Source: JAPLHV01 sp964464245 (lineage in GTDB: Bacteria; Caldisericota; JANLFM01). Taken from it: a DNA stretch of 16,507 nucleotides. The notes under the pieces were generated by a model. That model saw nothing but the letters and a program-made list of their open reading frames with translations, did no database searches and was not told the origin of the DNA. Within the stretch, counting starts at the first letter, position 1. Each line of letters begins with the position of its first letter. The translations under genes and the position numbers were made by a program. Below are positions 1-7,387 of this stretch, piece by piece. The DNA lies in contig CAYXFH010000022.1 of NCBI GenBank assembly GCA_964464245.1, positions 1 to 16,507 on the forward strand. Direction: 5' to 3'.

Positions 1-233
1 CGGCCAGCTCCCGCTCGCCGCACCCTTCCTGTCGGAAGGAGTCGCTCGCCAGTCAATTCACGAATGCCTTCAGCAATTACACTGCGCGACATGCCGGTTA
101 CCTGATGAACAACCTTAACTCCGCCTCTTCCCCAGGCTTTCGCCTCAGAGGCCGCCCAAAGCCTACGCCCTTTCTCATCAAGATGAGACCATAGGGCTTT
201 AAATCGAGTATCCATCTGCTCGGTCGTTGTCAT
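1..233 (-). CDS. ISAzo13-family transposase, N-terminal part (cut by window edge)
   Basis: Reading the minus strand from an ATG at 233 gives 77 open codons that continue past base 1. The N-terminus contains RRLWAASEAKAWGRGGVKVV, then a helix-turn-helix-like stretch (VTGMSRSVIAEGIRELTG), then GRVRRAGAG. This order (a 'R-x-LWAA-EA..GRGG' opening, a 'TG-S...I..GI.EL' helix, then 'RVRR-GAGR') is what I know of ISAzo13 (Rhodopirellula-type DDE) transposases, whose catalytic domain would lie outside the window. The two upstream ATGs (238 and 241) run into a TGA, so 233 is the start. No frameshift is visible in this part. The family call rests on remembered motifs, not on a search. Confidence 0.78.
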   Translation of the reverse strand, partial: MTTTEQMDTRFKALWSHLDEKGRRLWAASEAKAWGRGGVKVVHQVTGMSRSVIAEGIRELTGERLLPTGRVRRAGAG

Positions 234-292
234 ACCATCATGATGGCAGAGAAAAGGCAATAATGTCAAGGTTATTATTGAACAGCTCCTAA
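1..292 (-). mobile_element. Left part of an ISAzo13-type insertion sequence, probable terminus near 281-292
   Basis: Upstream of the transposase start lie a perfect 12-nt palindrome (CCATCATGATGG, 235-246) and a 7-bp inverted repeat (CAATAAT / ATTATTG, 258-264 and 274-280). On the minus strand a TTGACA (272-267) could act as a -35 box for the transposase. The AT-rich character stops at about 290, which I take as the likely element end. The partner terminus lies off the window, so neither the inverted repeat nor a target duplication can be confirmed. Confidence 0.45.
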
Positions 293-602
293 CCGCTTTG
301 GAGGTTCTATTCCGGCAGAAATGGTGGTATGGTTTAGGCGGCTTCTAAGTGATGACGGCTTGTTCACTGAGTGAAAAGTGATTCGTGGAAGGCGGCCTGG
401 GGGAGATGAAGCGGGGACACCCTGCCGGGGGCTATCAACTGCGGCAGCAATATAGCCCCCGGCAGGGTGTCTCTGGCCAATTGGAGAAGCTGAACGAGCC
501 CCGCTATACTCTGGTTGACCAGCGGATTGGCATTTCCCCTCAGCCGTAGCTGCGTTTGTTCTAGAATAGGGAATCGACACCAACATTTAGGAGGAAGCGA
601 CC
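293..602. other. Intergenic region between IS end and CofE-like gene
   Basis: No convincing gene is present; the ORFs crossing this stretch have no ribosome binding site and resemble nothing I know. It holds the perfect inverted repeat at 417-470 and the leader of the downstream gene. Candidate promoter pieces are TTGACC at 515-520 and TAGAAT at 562-567, but they are not spaced as a pair, so the promoter of the 603 gene stays unassigned. Confidence 0.5.
417..470. repeat. Perfect 19-bp inverted repeat, member of a dispersed CTGCCGGGGGCT repeat family
   Basis: ACACCCTGCCGGGGGCTAT (417-435) is repeated exactly in inverse orientation at 452-470 around a 16-nt loop that contains CTGCGGCAG. The 17-mer ACACCCTGCCGGGGGCT recurs at 9809-9825. 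The right half (439-471) aligns with 8372-8404 at 27 of 33 positions. There is no T-tract on either side, so it is not a typical intrinsic terminator. Confidence 0.85.
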
Positions 603-1850
603 ATGACGGAACGAACGGTTGGACGAACCGTACGGGGAATTCGAGCTCCTATGATTCACCAGGGAGACGATATCGTGAAAATCGCCATTCAGAGCATGCT
701 GCGGGCGGCGGAACAGGAAAGATTCGATCTGAACGACCGAGATATCATTGCCATCACCGAGTCTGTCGTTGCTCGCTCCCAAGGGAATTACGTCTGCGTG
801 AGCGATATCGCGGAGGAGGTTACTCGCAAACTGGGCGATCGCGTGGCTGTCGTCCACCCCATTCTCAGCAGAAACCGTTTTGCCCGGATCTTGAAAGGCA
901 TTGCACGGAACCGCAAGGAAGTGCTTATGATGCTCAGTTACCCCAGCGATGAGGTAGGGAACCCGATCATGGATTCTGCGGAGATGGAGAAACAAGGCAT
1001 CAACTCGCACAAGGACACCCTGACGGAGGAAGACTATGTTCGCCGCTTTGGGCATTTCCAGCACCCATTCACTGGTGTAGATTACCTTCAGTTCTACAAA
1101 GATATTATTTTGAAAGAGGGCGCCAAACCCACTGTCATCTTCTCCAATGATGTAGCAGCGATCCGAGGGATGGCGCCGGCTGTTCTGGTAGCGAGCATCC
1201 ACAATAACGAACAGGTAAAACGCGCAATCATCTCTGCAGAAGGGACGAATCTTGATCCTATTGCCGTCCTTGATTTAAGTGAGCTTTGCAACGAGCCGCA
1301 CCCCACCAGAGGATATAACCCGACCTTTGGTTTGTACGGCTCGAACATGGCCGATGAAGCAGAGACACTGAAGCTGTTCCCCCGGCCTTTCAACGAAGCG
1401 GGAGACCGTTATGTGGTTCTCATTCAAGAGGGAATCAAGGCAGCCACTGGCAAGCAGGTGGAGGCGCTGATCTATGGCGACGGTTGCTTCAAGGATCCGG
1501 TGGCCGGTATTTGGGAATTGGCTGACAAAGTAGTTGCGCCTGACTATACCGACGGGCTGGTGGGAACGCCCAATGAATTGAAAATGAAGTATTTGTTGGA
1601 TAGCAAACACAAAGCGCACCGAGGTCAGGAAGCGGAGCGAGCGATTAGGGAAGAGATCCTCCAAAAAGAGCGCGATTTGAAGGGGAAGATGTCATCGGAA
1701 GGCACCACCCCCCGGCGCCTCGTCGACCTGATCGGCAGCCTCTGCGACCTGGTCAGCGGCAGCGGTGACCAGGGAACCCCGATCGTGCTGATCCAAGGCT
1801 ATTTCGACAATTATGCGTCCCCAGCAAGCGTAAAATGGCAGGCTTCCTGA
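603..1850 (+). CDS. CofE-like F420-0:L-glutamate ligase family protein
   Basis: This 415-residue protein resembles the F420_ligase (CofE) family, which forms amide bonds between glutamate and a phospho-lactyl cofactor precursor using GTP. Visible signs are GDDIVKIAI (21-29) followed by LNDRDIIAITESVVARSQG (43-61), the family's opening 'GDDL..' and 'D-x-D-V..T.K.VS...G' pattern; the acidic YGDGCFKDP (291-299); and VGTPNELKMKY (320-330). The C-terminal part GTTPRRLVDLIG...GTPIVLIQGYFDNYA (367-405) matches the long bacterial subfamily as I remember it; classical CofE is only about 250 residues. The ATG at 603 has AGGAGG at 589-594, spaced 8 nt. It stands alone, with no other F420 genes nearby, so a different acceptor substrate is possible. 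It converges on the SLH gene. The family call is fairly firm; the substrate is unknown. Confidence 0.75.
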   Translation: MTERTVGRTVRGIRAPMIHQGDDIVKIAIQSMLRAAEQERFDLNDRDIIAITESVVARSQGNYVCVSDIAEEVTRKLGDRVAVVHPILSRNRFARILKGIARNRKEVLMMLSYPSDEVGNPIMDSAEMEKQGINSHKDTLTEEDYVRRFGHFQHPFTGVDYLQFYKDIILKEGAKPTVIFSNDVAAIRGMAPAVLVASIHNNEQVKRAIISAEGTNLDPIAVLDLSELCNEPHPTRGYNPTFGLYGSNMADEAETLKLFPRPFNEAGDRYVVLIQEGIKAATGKQVEALIYGDGCFKDPVAGIWELADKVVAPDYTDGLVGTPNELKMKYLLDSKHKAHRGQEAERAIREEILQKERDLKGKMSSEGTTPRRLVDLIGSLCDLVSGSGDQGTPIVLIQGYFDNYASPASVKWQAS

Positions 1851-1928
1851 GTAGGCAAAAGAACAGAGGTCGTAAGCCGACGACAGATCGTAGCAATTGC
1901 TGGATCCCGTCTTCATCATGAGAAAAGC

Positions 1929-1956
1929 GGAAGGGGCGGCCAAAGCCGCCCCTTCC
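1929..1956 (-). terminator. Intrinsic terminator of the SLH protein gene
   Basis: A perfect 12-bp stem (GGAAGGGGCGGC / GCCGCCCCTTCC) encloses a CAAA loop. On the minus strand it is followed by CGCTTTTCTC, a short T-rich run. It sits about 50 nt past the stop of the minus-strand SLH gene. On the plus strand no T-tract follows, so it serves the convergent CofE-like gene less well. Confidence 0.8.
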
Positions 1957-2007
1957 TACATCCAAGGGAGGTGGAGCAGGGAGGTTGGTCCCTGCCGGAT
2001 CTGGCGT

Positions 2008-4944
2008 CTAGAGCGGCGGCTCGGTGCTGACCTCGATCAGCATCTCGTTGCCGTCGTTGGTGTGCAGGCCAAGGTGGCTCATGGCTGCCTCAGCGACCCA
2101 ACTGAAGGCCCAGTGGACCGAGGGGACATCTGAATAAAGCGGGGTAAGACCGGTACCGATCAGAGGGCCGCGCCCGAAGGAACGGTCGATCAAAGTCACC
2201 GTTTCAGCGCGGGTGATGGTCTGATCGGGGCGGAAGTCGCCGGAGGGGTACCCGGTGATAAACATGGCGCGGTGCGCCGCCTCCACATTGCCTGCCGCCC
2301 AGTGGCCGGCGATGTCAGGGAAGGTGGGCGGGGCGACGATTAGCGAGAAGAGGCCGCGGGCCCTCACCATTACGGTGGCCAGCTCGGCGCGGGTGATGGG
2401 ACGCTCCGGTCCGAAAGTGCCGTCCGGGTAACCATTCATCACGCCGCTGAAGACCACGGCGTTGATATAGGGGAAAGCCCAGTGGTTGGAGGGCACGTCG
2501 GAACCGATATTGGCGGTCATGGTGGTATCCAGGCTGAGGATACGGGTAAGGATGGTAGCGATCTCGGCGCGGGTGATGGGCTTCTCAGGCTGGAACGATT
2601 TATCCGGGTAACCTTTGATGTAAGCGCGGTGAAAGACCGGGCCAACCGATATCAGCACGGTGGCGGTGATGGCATTCTGGAAGCCGGAGACTTTGCCGGA
2701 GACCACGTTGGCGATGAGGGCGCCGTCGACAACCGTGTTGGGCACGGTAAACTGAGCTACCAGCGTGCCGTTGGCGCCGGGGGGCAAGTCGCCCACATTC
2801 CAACTGATCTTGTTATTGACCGTATCCACGGAAGGGGAGGGATTGCCATTGAGGAAGGTAGTGTTGGCCGGGATCGGCTCCTCGATGATAACCGAGGGCA
2901 AGAGCATGTTACCGTTATTATTGTAGGTGATCAGGTAGGTAATGTACTCGCCGGATTTCACCGAGTCAGCGGTAGCGATCTTCACCAATTGCAGCATCGA
3001 GGGAGCTAGCGAGCCTACCTGGAAGGTGGCCGCAGCGCTGACTGGGGTCATCCCACTCAAGGTAGCGACAGCCGTGTTGGTGACGGTGCTGCCCACTATC
3101 GCGGCGGGGTCCAGCAGTGCGGCCAAGGTAACGGTGCCGGTCTGCCCGGGAGGGAGATTAGCTACTGTCCAGCTTAGCACCGTACCGGTCTGGGTGAAGC
3201 CGGTGGCGCCACCCAAGAAGGTGAGGCCTGGGGGGAGGGTATCGGTAACAGTGAGGACGGGGAGGGTGGGGTTGGTGGTGGGGTTGGAATAGGCGATGGT
3301 GTAGTTGACCGTCTCACCGGGTAGGACATTGGTCTTGTCTACCGTCTTGGCCAAGGTGATGTTGTTGGGGACGCCCACCAGGATCTGGCAGGTACTGCTG
3401 ACTTGGGCAACGCTGGTTCCCTGGATATAGGCGGTGTTGGCAATGGTTGTCCCAGCAGGGACGCTGTAAGCGACCATTCCGATGAAAGAGACGCTGCCGG
3501 TCTGGCCCGGAGCCAGGGCGCCCAAGCTCCAGGTGTAGGTGGAGCCGCTCTGCGAGGGCATCAGCCCGGAGAAGGCCAGGCTGGAAATACGGCTGTCGAT
3601 GGTGTCGATGATCTGGCAGTTCTGGATGGGGGAGACCGTGCCCGAGCTGTTGTTCTGATAGCTGATGGTGAAGGAGACCTGCTGGCCGGGTTGGACAATG
3701 CTGGGGCTGACCGTCTTGCTAATAGTAAAGGGGGCTGGTAGGACCAACACCTGAGGGGCTACCGCCGGCGCCACGCTGACCGGCACATAATACCCACCCT
3801 CATTCTTGTAGCCGACGAAGTTCGCCGTGTTCTGCACTACCGTGTTGTAGACCACTGTGGTAAAGATGCTCACCACCAGGGTGGCCTGCAGGGTTTGGCC
3901 GGGGTTGAGAGTGCCCACGTTCCAGATGACGATGTTGCTGCCGGTGACGAGGGGGGTGGCCTGGCCGATGTTGGTGCTGTGGGTGACATAGCCGGTGTAG
4001 GCTGGGATAGTGTCTTGCACCTGAACGTTGTAGAGGGTCACCGAGCTGTATGGGTTTGTGAAAGAGATGCTGTAGGTGAGCTGATCGCCCGGCCCGGCAG
4101 TGGTCTTGTTCACCGCTTTAGTGAAGCTCAAGGCTTGTTCCAGGATGAGGGTATTGCCGGAGGTGCTTTGGTTAGCGCCCATATTGGTGGCGATGACTGA
4201 GGCGGTGTTGTTCACCACTGTCCCGGCCACGGCCGTAGTTTTCGGCCGCACAGTCAGTTGGATTACCCGCATGTCATTGTTCTGCATTGTCCCCAGGTTC
4301 CAGAAGAGGGATTGTCCGGAGACGGTAGGGGTGACCGAGGCGGCGACATAATCGAGGCTGCTGTTCAGCAGATCCTGGACGGCGACATTGTATACGGGTC
4401 CCCCCGAGGTGTTCACTACGGCGATCTGGTAGAGGAAGGTGTTGCCCCTCAGGACGGAGGTGGCGGTGGTGGTCTTCTGAATGTCCAGGGTACTGGACAC
4501 AACAACCTGTACAACGCTGGAAGTGAAGTAGTAGTCGCCCGAATCGGTCTCCATGGTGAAGATGGCGTAGACGGTGAAGTTGCTGCCGGCGATGTTGGCC
4601 ACGGTGTAGGTGACTGAGCCGTTGCAGGGAGTCTCGATAGCCTTGTTGTCCCAGACGAAGGGATTGGGGTTCTGGACGATGAGGGTAGCCAAGCTGTTAT
4701 CCGGCACATCGACGATCTGCACCGTGCCGTGGTTCATGAATTGGTGGGGCAGGAAGGAGAAGGTGAAGGTGACCTGTCCGCCTGGGTTGACGGTCGCGGT
4801 GGCGCCTCCATTGACCTGGAAGAAGACGAACTGGCCTTCGTTGGCTGCTGCCACCGGAGAAGCGCCCAGCGGGGGCAGGGTCATCAAAGACATGGCCAGA
4901 AGCAAGGCGAGCCCCAGACCCAAGGCTTTCTTAACTGTGTTCAT
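2008..4944 (-). CDS. Secreted SLH-domain cell-surface protein with five DUF11 repeats
   Basis: A 978-residue exported protein. Residues 1-34 form a signal peptide (KK, a hydrophobic core, then ASPVAAA). A beta-rich N-domain (about 35-150) is followed by five DUF11-type Ig-like repeats at about 153-268, 272-400, 406-522, 529-643 and 650-766. Each has the 'K.....V..G....Y.I...N......V...D..P' pattern, as in TVDKTNVLPGETVNYTIAYS. The C-terminus carries SLH modules with three ITRAE motifs (790-794, 850-854, 910-914) that would bind secondary cell wall polymer. The SLH register is permuted: the first unit lacks its FxDVxxHWA half, and such a half appears alone at the end (YSDVPSVHWA, 937-946). Start: ATG with GGAGGT 12 nt upstream. 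A TATAAT lies ahead of it and an intrinsic terminator behind it. Likely an S-layer or envelope structural protein; the ligand is unknown. Confidence 0.9.
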   Translation of the reverse strand: MNTVKKALGLGLALLLAMSLMTLPPLGASPVAAANEGQFVFFQVNGGATATVNPGGQVTFTFSFLPHQFMNHGTVQIVDVPDNSLATLIVQNPNPFVWDNKAIETPCNGSVTYTVANIAGSNFTVYAIFTMETDSGDYYFTSSVVQVVVSSTLDIQKTTTATSVLRGNTFLYQIAVVNTSGGPVYNVAVQDLLNSSLDYVAASVTPTVSGQSLFWNLGTMQNNDMRVIQLTVRPKTTAVAGTVVNNTASVIATNMGANQSTSGNTLILEQALSFTKAVNKTTAGPGDQLTYSISFTNPYSSVTLYNVQVQDTIPAYTGYVTHSTNIGQATPLVTGSNIVIWNVGTLNPGQTLQATLVVSIFTTVVYNTVVQNTANFVGYKNEGGYYVPVSVAPAVAPQVLVLPAPFTISKTVSPSIVQPGQQVSFTISYQNNSSGTVSPIQNCQIIDTIDSRISSLAFSGLMPSQSGSTYTWSLGALAPGQTGSVSFIGMVAYSVPAGTTIANTAYIQGTSVAQVSSTCQILVGVPNNITLAKTVDKTNVLPGETVNYTIAYSNPTTNPTLPVLTVTDTLPPGLTFLGGATGFTQTGTVLSWTVANLPPGQTGTVTLAALLDPAAIVGSTVTNTAVATLSGMTPVSAAATFQVGSLAPSMLQLVKIATADSVKSGEYITYLITYNNNGNMLLPSVIIEEPIPANTTFLNGNPSPSVDTVNNKISWNVGDLPPGANGTLVAQFTVPNTVVDGALIANVVSGKVSGFQNAITATVLISVGPVFHRAYIKGYPDKSFQPEKPITRAEIATILTRILSLDTTMTANIGSDVPSNHWAFPYINAVVFSGVMNGYPDGTFGPERPITRAELATVMVRARGLFSLIVAPPTFPDIAGHWAAGNVEAAHRAMFITGYPSGDFRPDQTITRAETVTLIDRSFGRGPLIGTGLTPLYSDVPSVHWAFSWVAEAAMSHLGLHTNDGNEMLIEVSTEPPL

Positions 4945-5060
4945 CGTGTGTACAACACCTCCGTTTTTAGTTTCTTTCTCTTTTCCAAACTACATTGCGG
5001 AACCGATAAATCGCGACCCATCCACGCCAAACCCGGGATAGGCCTCCGCAATCTCAGGTT

Positions 5061-5088
5061 ATTATACGCTTTTGTCCGCGTTTGGACA
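5061..5088 (-). promoter_or_regulatory. Promoter of the SLH gene with overlapping inverted repeat
   Basis: On the minus strand TATAAT (5066-5061) lies about 115 nt upstream of the SLH start codon. No good -35 is visible; the best is TGTCCA at 16 nt. Directly upstream of the -10 is the inverted repeat TGTCC-N6-GGACA (5073-5088), which could be an operator filling the -35/-10 spacer. The rest of 4945-5219 shows no gene. Confidence 0.45.
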
Positions 5089-5219
5089 CCACAGCCTACG
5101 GCAGCATGTCAACATTGCAACTTTCGCCGGCAATATAAATTAGACGAACTTCCCCTCGCGCAGGTTCGCCTTCCTCATGTTTTCCCCTGACGAGAGATCA
5201 GTCGGGCCGGCGCCTTCCT

Positions 5220-5248
5220 TTGACAATGTCTCACCTTGCTGCTTAACT
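5220..5248 (+). promoter_or_regulatory. Promoter of the riboswitch-btuFCD transcript
   Basis: A perfect -35 (TTGACA, 5220-5225) is followed after 17 nt by a weak -10 (TTAACT, 5243-5248). The start point would fall about 5255, just at the beginning of the cobalamin riboswitch, which supports the assignment. Confidence 0.5.
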
Positions 5249-5383
5249 AGTCCTCGGAAAGAGTAGGGAAGACGGTGAAAAGCCGTCGCGGTCCCGCCAC
5301 TGTAAGGGATGAGCCCACAAAGCCACTGGCGCGAGCTGGGAAGGCGAAACGGGCGACGACCCCGAGCCAGGAAACCTGCTTTC
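5246..5383 (+). ncRNA. Cobalamin riboswitch
   Basis: The conserved core is plain: AGGGAAGACGGTGAAAAGCC (5265-5284), then CGCGGTCCCGCCACTGTAA (5287-5305), and the B12 box GAGCCAGGAAACCTGC (5364-5379). Order and spacing fit the AdoCbl/B12 class. It lies 47 nt upstream of btuF, so adenosylcobalamin binding is expected to shut off the uptake operon when B12 is plentiful. The 5' boundary is approximate. Confidence 0.93.
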
Positions 5384-5384
5384 C

Positions 5385-5421
5385 CCGCGAAACCCGCGGA
5401 TTCTTCCTTCGTGTGAAAGGA
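5385..5421 (+). promoter_or_regulatory. Riboswitch expression platform: GC hairpin and SD-sequestering hairpin
   Basis: Right after the B12 box is a 5-bp hairpin (CCGCG-AAACC-CGCGG, 5385-5399) followed by the pyrimidine-rich ATTCTTCCTTC. TCCTT (5405-5409) can pair with AAGGA (5417-5421), which lies inside the btuF ribosome binding site AAAGGAG (5416-5422). Masking of the SD suggests translational control; the first hairpin plus pyrimidine run could alternatively be a weak terminator. Confidence 0.5.
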
Positions 5422-5429
5422 GAAGCAGC

Positions 5430-6395
5430 ATGTCTATGTTTTCACCTCGCTTGGCCTTTGGCTTGGCATTGTTAGTCGTGATCGGCTTTTTCGCAGGAGG
5501 GTGCGCCCCCGCCGTCCCGAGCCAACCCAGCGCCCTCACCGCCACAACAACCACCGCGCCGCTCACCCATACCGCCACTGACGCCTTCGGCATTCTTGTC
5601 ACCCTGGCTCAGCCTCCCCAACGGATCATCTCGCTAGGCCCTTCGGCCACTGAAATGGTCTATGCCTTGGGGATCTTCGACCGCCTCGCCGCTGTCACCA
5701 CCGCTGACGATTACCCATCCGAAGTGAGCGTGCTGGAGAAAGTCGGCAGCATCGACAACCCCAGCCTGGAGAAGATCCTTGCTCTTCAGCCGGACCTGGT
5801 GCTGGCCGTCTTCGGCAACCCGATGACCCTAGTGGAGAATCTAAGAAAACAAGGAGTGCCTGTCTTTGGTTTGAATCCACAGACCGTTCCTGAAGTGTTG
5901 ATCGACCTTCGCGAGCTGGGCGACCTGACTGGCACCCGTCCCCAGGCCGATCAACTGCTTGCCGGAATCGAAGAGAAGATGGACAGTTTGCGTCAGAAAG
6001 TCGCCACCGCAACCGCTACGTTGCCTACCGTCTATTTGGAGACCTGGCCGCAAGAACCCTTCTACACTTTCGGGCGAGGAACCTTCGGTGATGACTTGGT
6101 GGCTTTGGCGGGCGGAACCAATATCGCCAACGTGATCGAAGAGGCCTATCCAGCCCTGGCCACCGAATACATCTTTTTTGAAGACCCCCAGACGATCGTT
6201 CTGCTTTACCCGCCCCAGGAAGGCAGCACTGGTCCGAAAGGACGGGAGGGTTGGTCGCAGGTTGCCGCTGTGGCGACCGGCAGAATTCTGCAGGCTGCCG
6301 ATCCGAATGTTTACCTTCGGCCGGGGCCGCGCATTGTCCAGGCGCTTGACGAGCTAGCCCGCTTCCTTCACCCGGAGTGGTTCGTTACACCCTAA
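5430..6395 (+). CDS. btuF: Cobalamin ABC transporter substrate-binding lipoprotein
   Basis: A 321-residue lipoprotein. A hydrophobic signal ends in a lipobox (FAGGC, Cys25), then a Pro/Thr-rich linker leads into the helical-backbone binding fold. The motif PPQRIISLGPSATEMVYALG and the later FGNPMTLVENLRKQGVPVF are typical of BtuF/FhuD-type proteins (PF01497), which capture corrinoids or siderophores outside the membrane. The cobalamin riboswitch in its leader decides for B12. Start ATG 5430 with AAAGGAG spaced 7 nt; an internal Met3 is possible but less well placed. The 3' end overlaps the start of btuC by 19 nt, implying translational coupling. Confidence 0.9.
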   Translation: MSMFSPRLAFGLALLVVIGFFAGGCAPAVPSQPSALTATTTTAPLTHTATDAFGILVTLAQPPQRIISLGPSATEMVYALGIFDRLAAVTTADDYPSEVSVLEKVGSIDNPSLEKILALQPDLVLAVFGNPMTLVENLRKQGVPVFGLNPQTVPEVLIDLRELGDLTGTRPQADQLLAGIEEKMDSLRQKVATATATLPTVYLETWPQEPFYTFGRGTFGDDLVALAGGTNIANVIEEAYPALATEYIFFEDPQTIVLLYPPQEGSTGPKGREGWSQVAAVATGRILQAADPNVYLRPGPRIVQALDELARFLHPEWFVTP

Positions 6396-7387
6396 GCAGA
6401 CCGGCTGTCCTGGGTCTGCTCGTCTTCGTCATCCTGGGCATCTTCGCTTGGGGCCTGCTGGTGGGTGGCGCTACTCTCTCACCGGCAGAGATCTGGCGGG
6501 CTTTGGAGCAACCCCTTGGCTGGAGCCAAGCGCCGGCCACCCATGTCAGCATCGTTTGGCAGCTCCGGCTGCCACGGATGCTGACCGCTTTCCTGGTGGG
6601 GGCCGCTTTGGCTTTGGCCGGAACCATCAGCCAGGCCATCTTCCGCAACCCCTTGGCCGATCCATTCGTAGTGGGGACCAGCACTGGGGCCAGTGCGGCG
6701 GTCAGCTTGGCCCTGACACTGAACATCGTCTATCTCTTCCCCGGGGTTTTAGCCACCCCCCTCTTCGCCTTCGTCGGGGCGATACTGGTGACCTTGCTGG
6801 TGCTGCTGGTGGGGCGCAGCCACGGCGCTCTTCCGGTGAACACCCTGCTCTTGGCCGGGATCGCGGCCAACTACCTCTTCGGCTCTCTCAGCATCCTCAT
6901 CGCCCTAGTCGGCCGCGATGTGCTGAAGCGCAGCCTGCTCTGGAGCCTGGAGGGCTTTGCCGGGGCCGGCTGGGGATCGGTGATGACCTTCCTGCCCTAC
7001 CTGGCGGTGGGCGCCCTGATCCTGGTTTTTCTGGCCAAACCGCTCAACCTGCTGCTGGTTGGGGAGGAGAATGCCCTCGGGATGGGCCTTGCGGTACAAC
7101 GCTTCAAGCTGCTGTTGGTGGTCGTGATCGGGTTACTGGCCGGCGCCTCAGTGGCCACGGCGGGCATCATCGGCTTTGTCGGTTTGGTGGTGCCGCATTT
7201 AGCCCGGATGTGGGTGGGAGCCAGCCACCGCCGCCTTCTGCCGGCCGCCTTCGTAGGAGGCGGCCTACTCCTCTTGGCAGCCGATAACCTGGCCCGTTCC
7301 CTTATTCCCGGGTATGAGATCCCCGTTTCAGCGCTCACCGCCCTGCTGGGTGTGCCCTTCTTTATCTACCTGTTGCGCAAGCGATGA
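6377..7387 (+). CDS. btuC: Cobalamin ABC transporter permease (FecCD family)
   Basis: A 336-residue polytopic membrane protein of the FecCD/BtuC type, which forms the translocation channel as a dimer. Hallmarks are RLPRMLTAFLVGAALALAG (64-82) with Q86 and RNPLADPFVVG (90-100), and near the C-terminus GFVGLVVPHLARMWVG, the cytoplasmic loop that contacts the ATPase. About ten hydrophobic segments can be read. The start is GTG at 6377, inside btuF; later starts would remove the first membrane helix. The stop codon overlaps the btuD start (ATGA). Confidence 0.9.
   Translation: MVRYTLSRPAVLGLLVFVILGIFAWGLLVGGATLSPAEIWRALEQPLGWSQAPATHVSIVWQLRLPRMLTAFLVGAALALAGTISQAIFRNPLADPFVVGTSTGASAAVSLALTLNIVYLFPGVLATPLFAFVGAILVTLLVLLVGRSHGALPVNTLLLAGIAANYLFGSLSILIALVGRDVLKRSLLWSLEGFAGAGWGSVMTFLPYLAVGALILVFLAKPLNLLLVGEENALGMGLAVQRFKLLLVVVIGLLAGASVATAGIIGFVGLVVPHLARMWVGASHRRLLPAAFVGGGLLLLAADNLARSLIPGYEIPVSALTALLGVPFFIYLLRKR

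Noticed and set aside
417..470. Intrinsic terminator
   Set aside because: The stem is strong but no T-tract follows on either strand, no gene ends there, and the sequence recurs elsewhere, so a repeat is the better reading.
515..1202. ORFs at 515-952 (+) and 561-1202 (-)
   Set aside because: They lie over the CofE-like gene in other frames and show no motif or ribosome binding site.
6448..7287. 279-codon plus-strand ORF in another frame of btuC
   Set aside because: It is Gly/Pro/Arg-rich with no membrane helices, while the btuC frame carries all family motifs.
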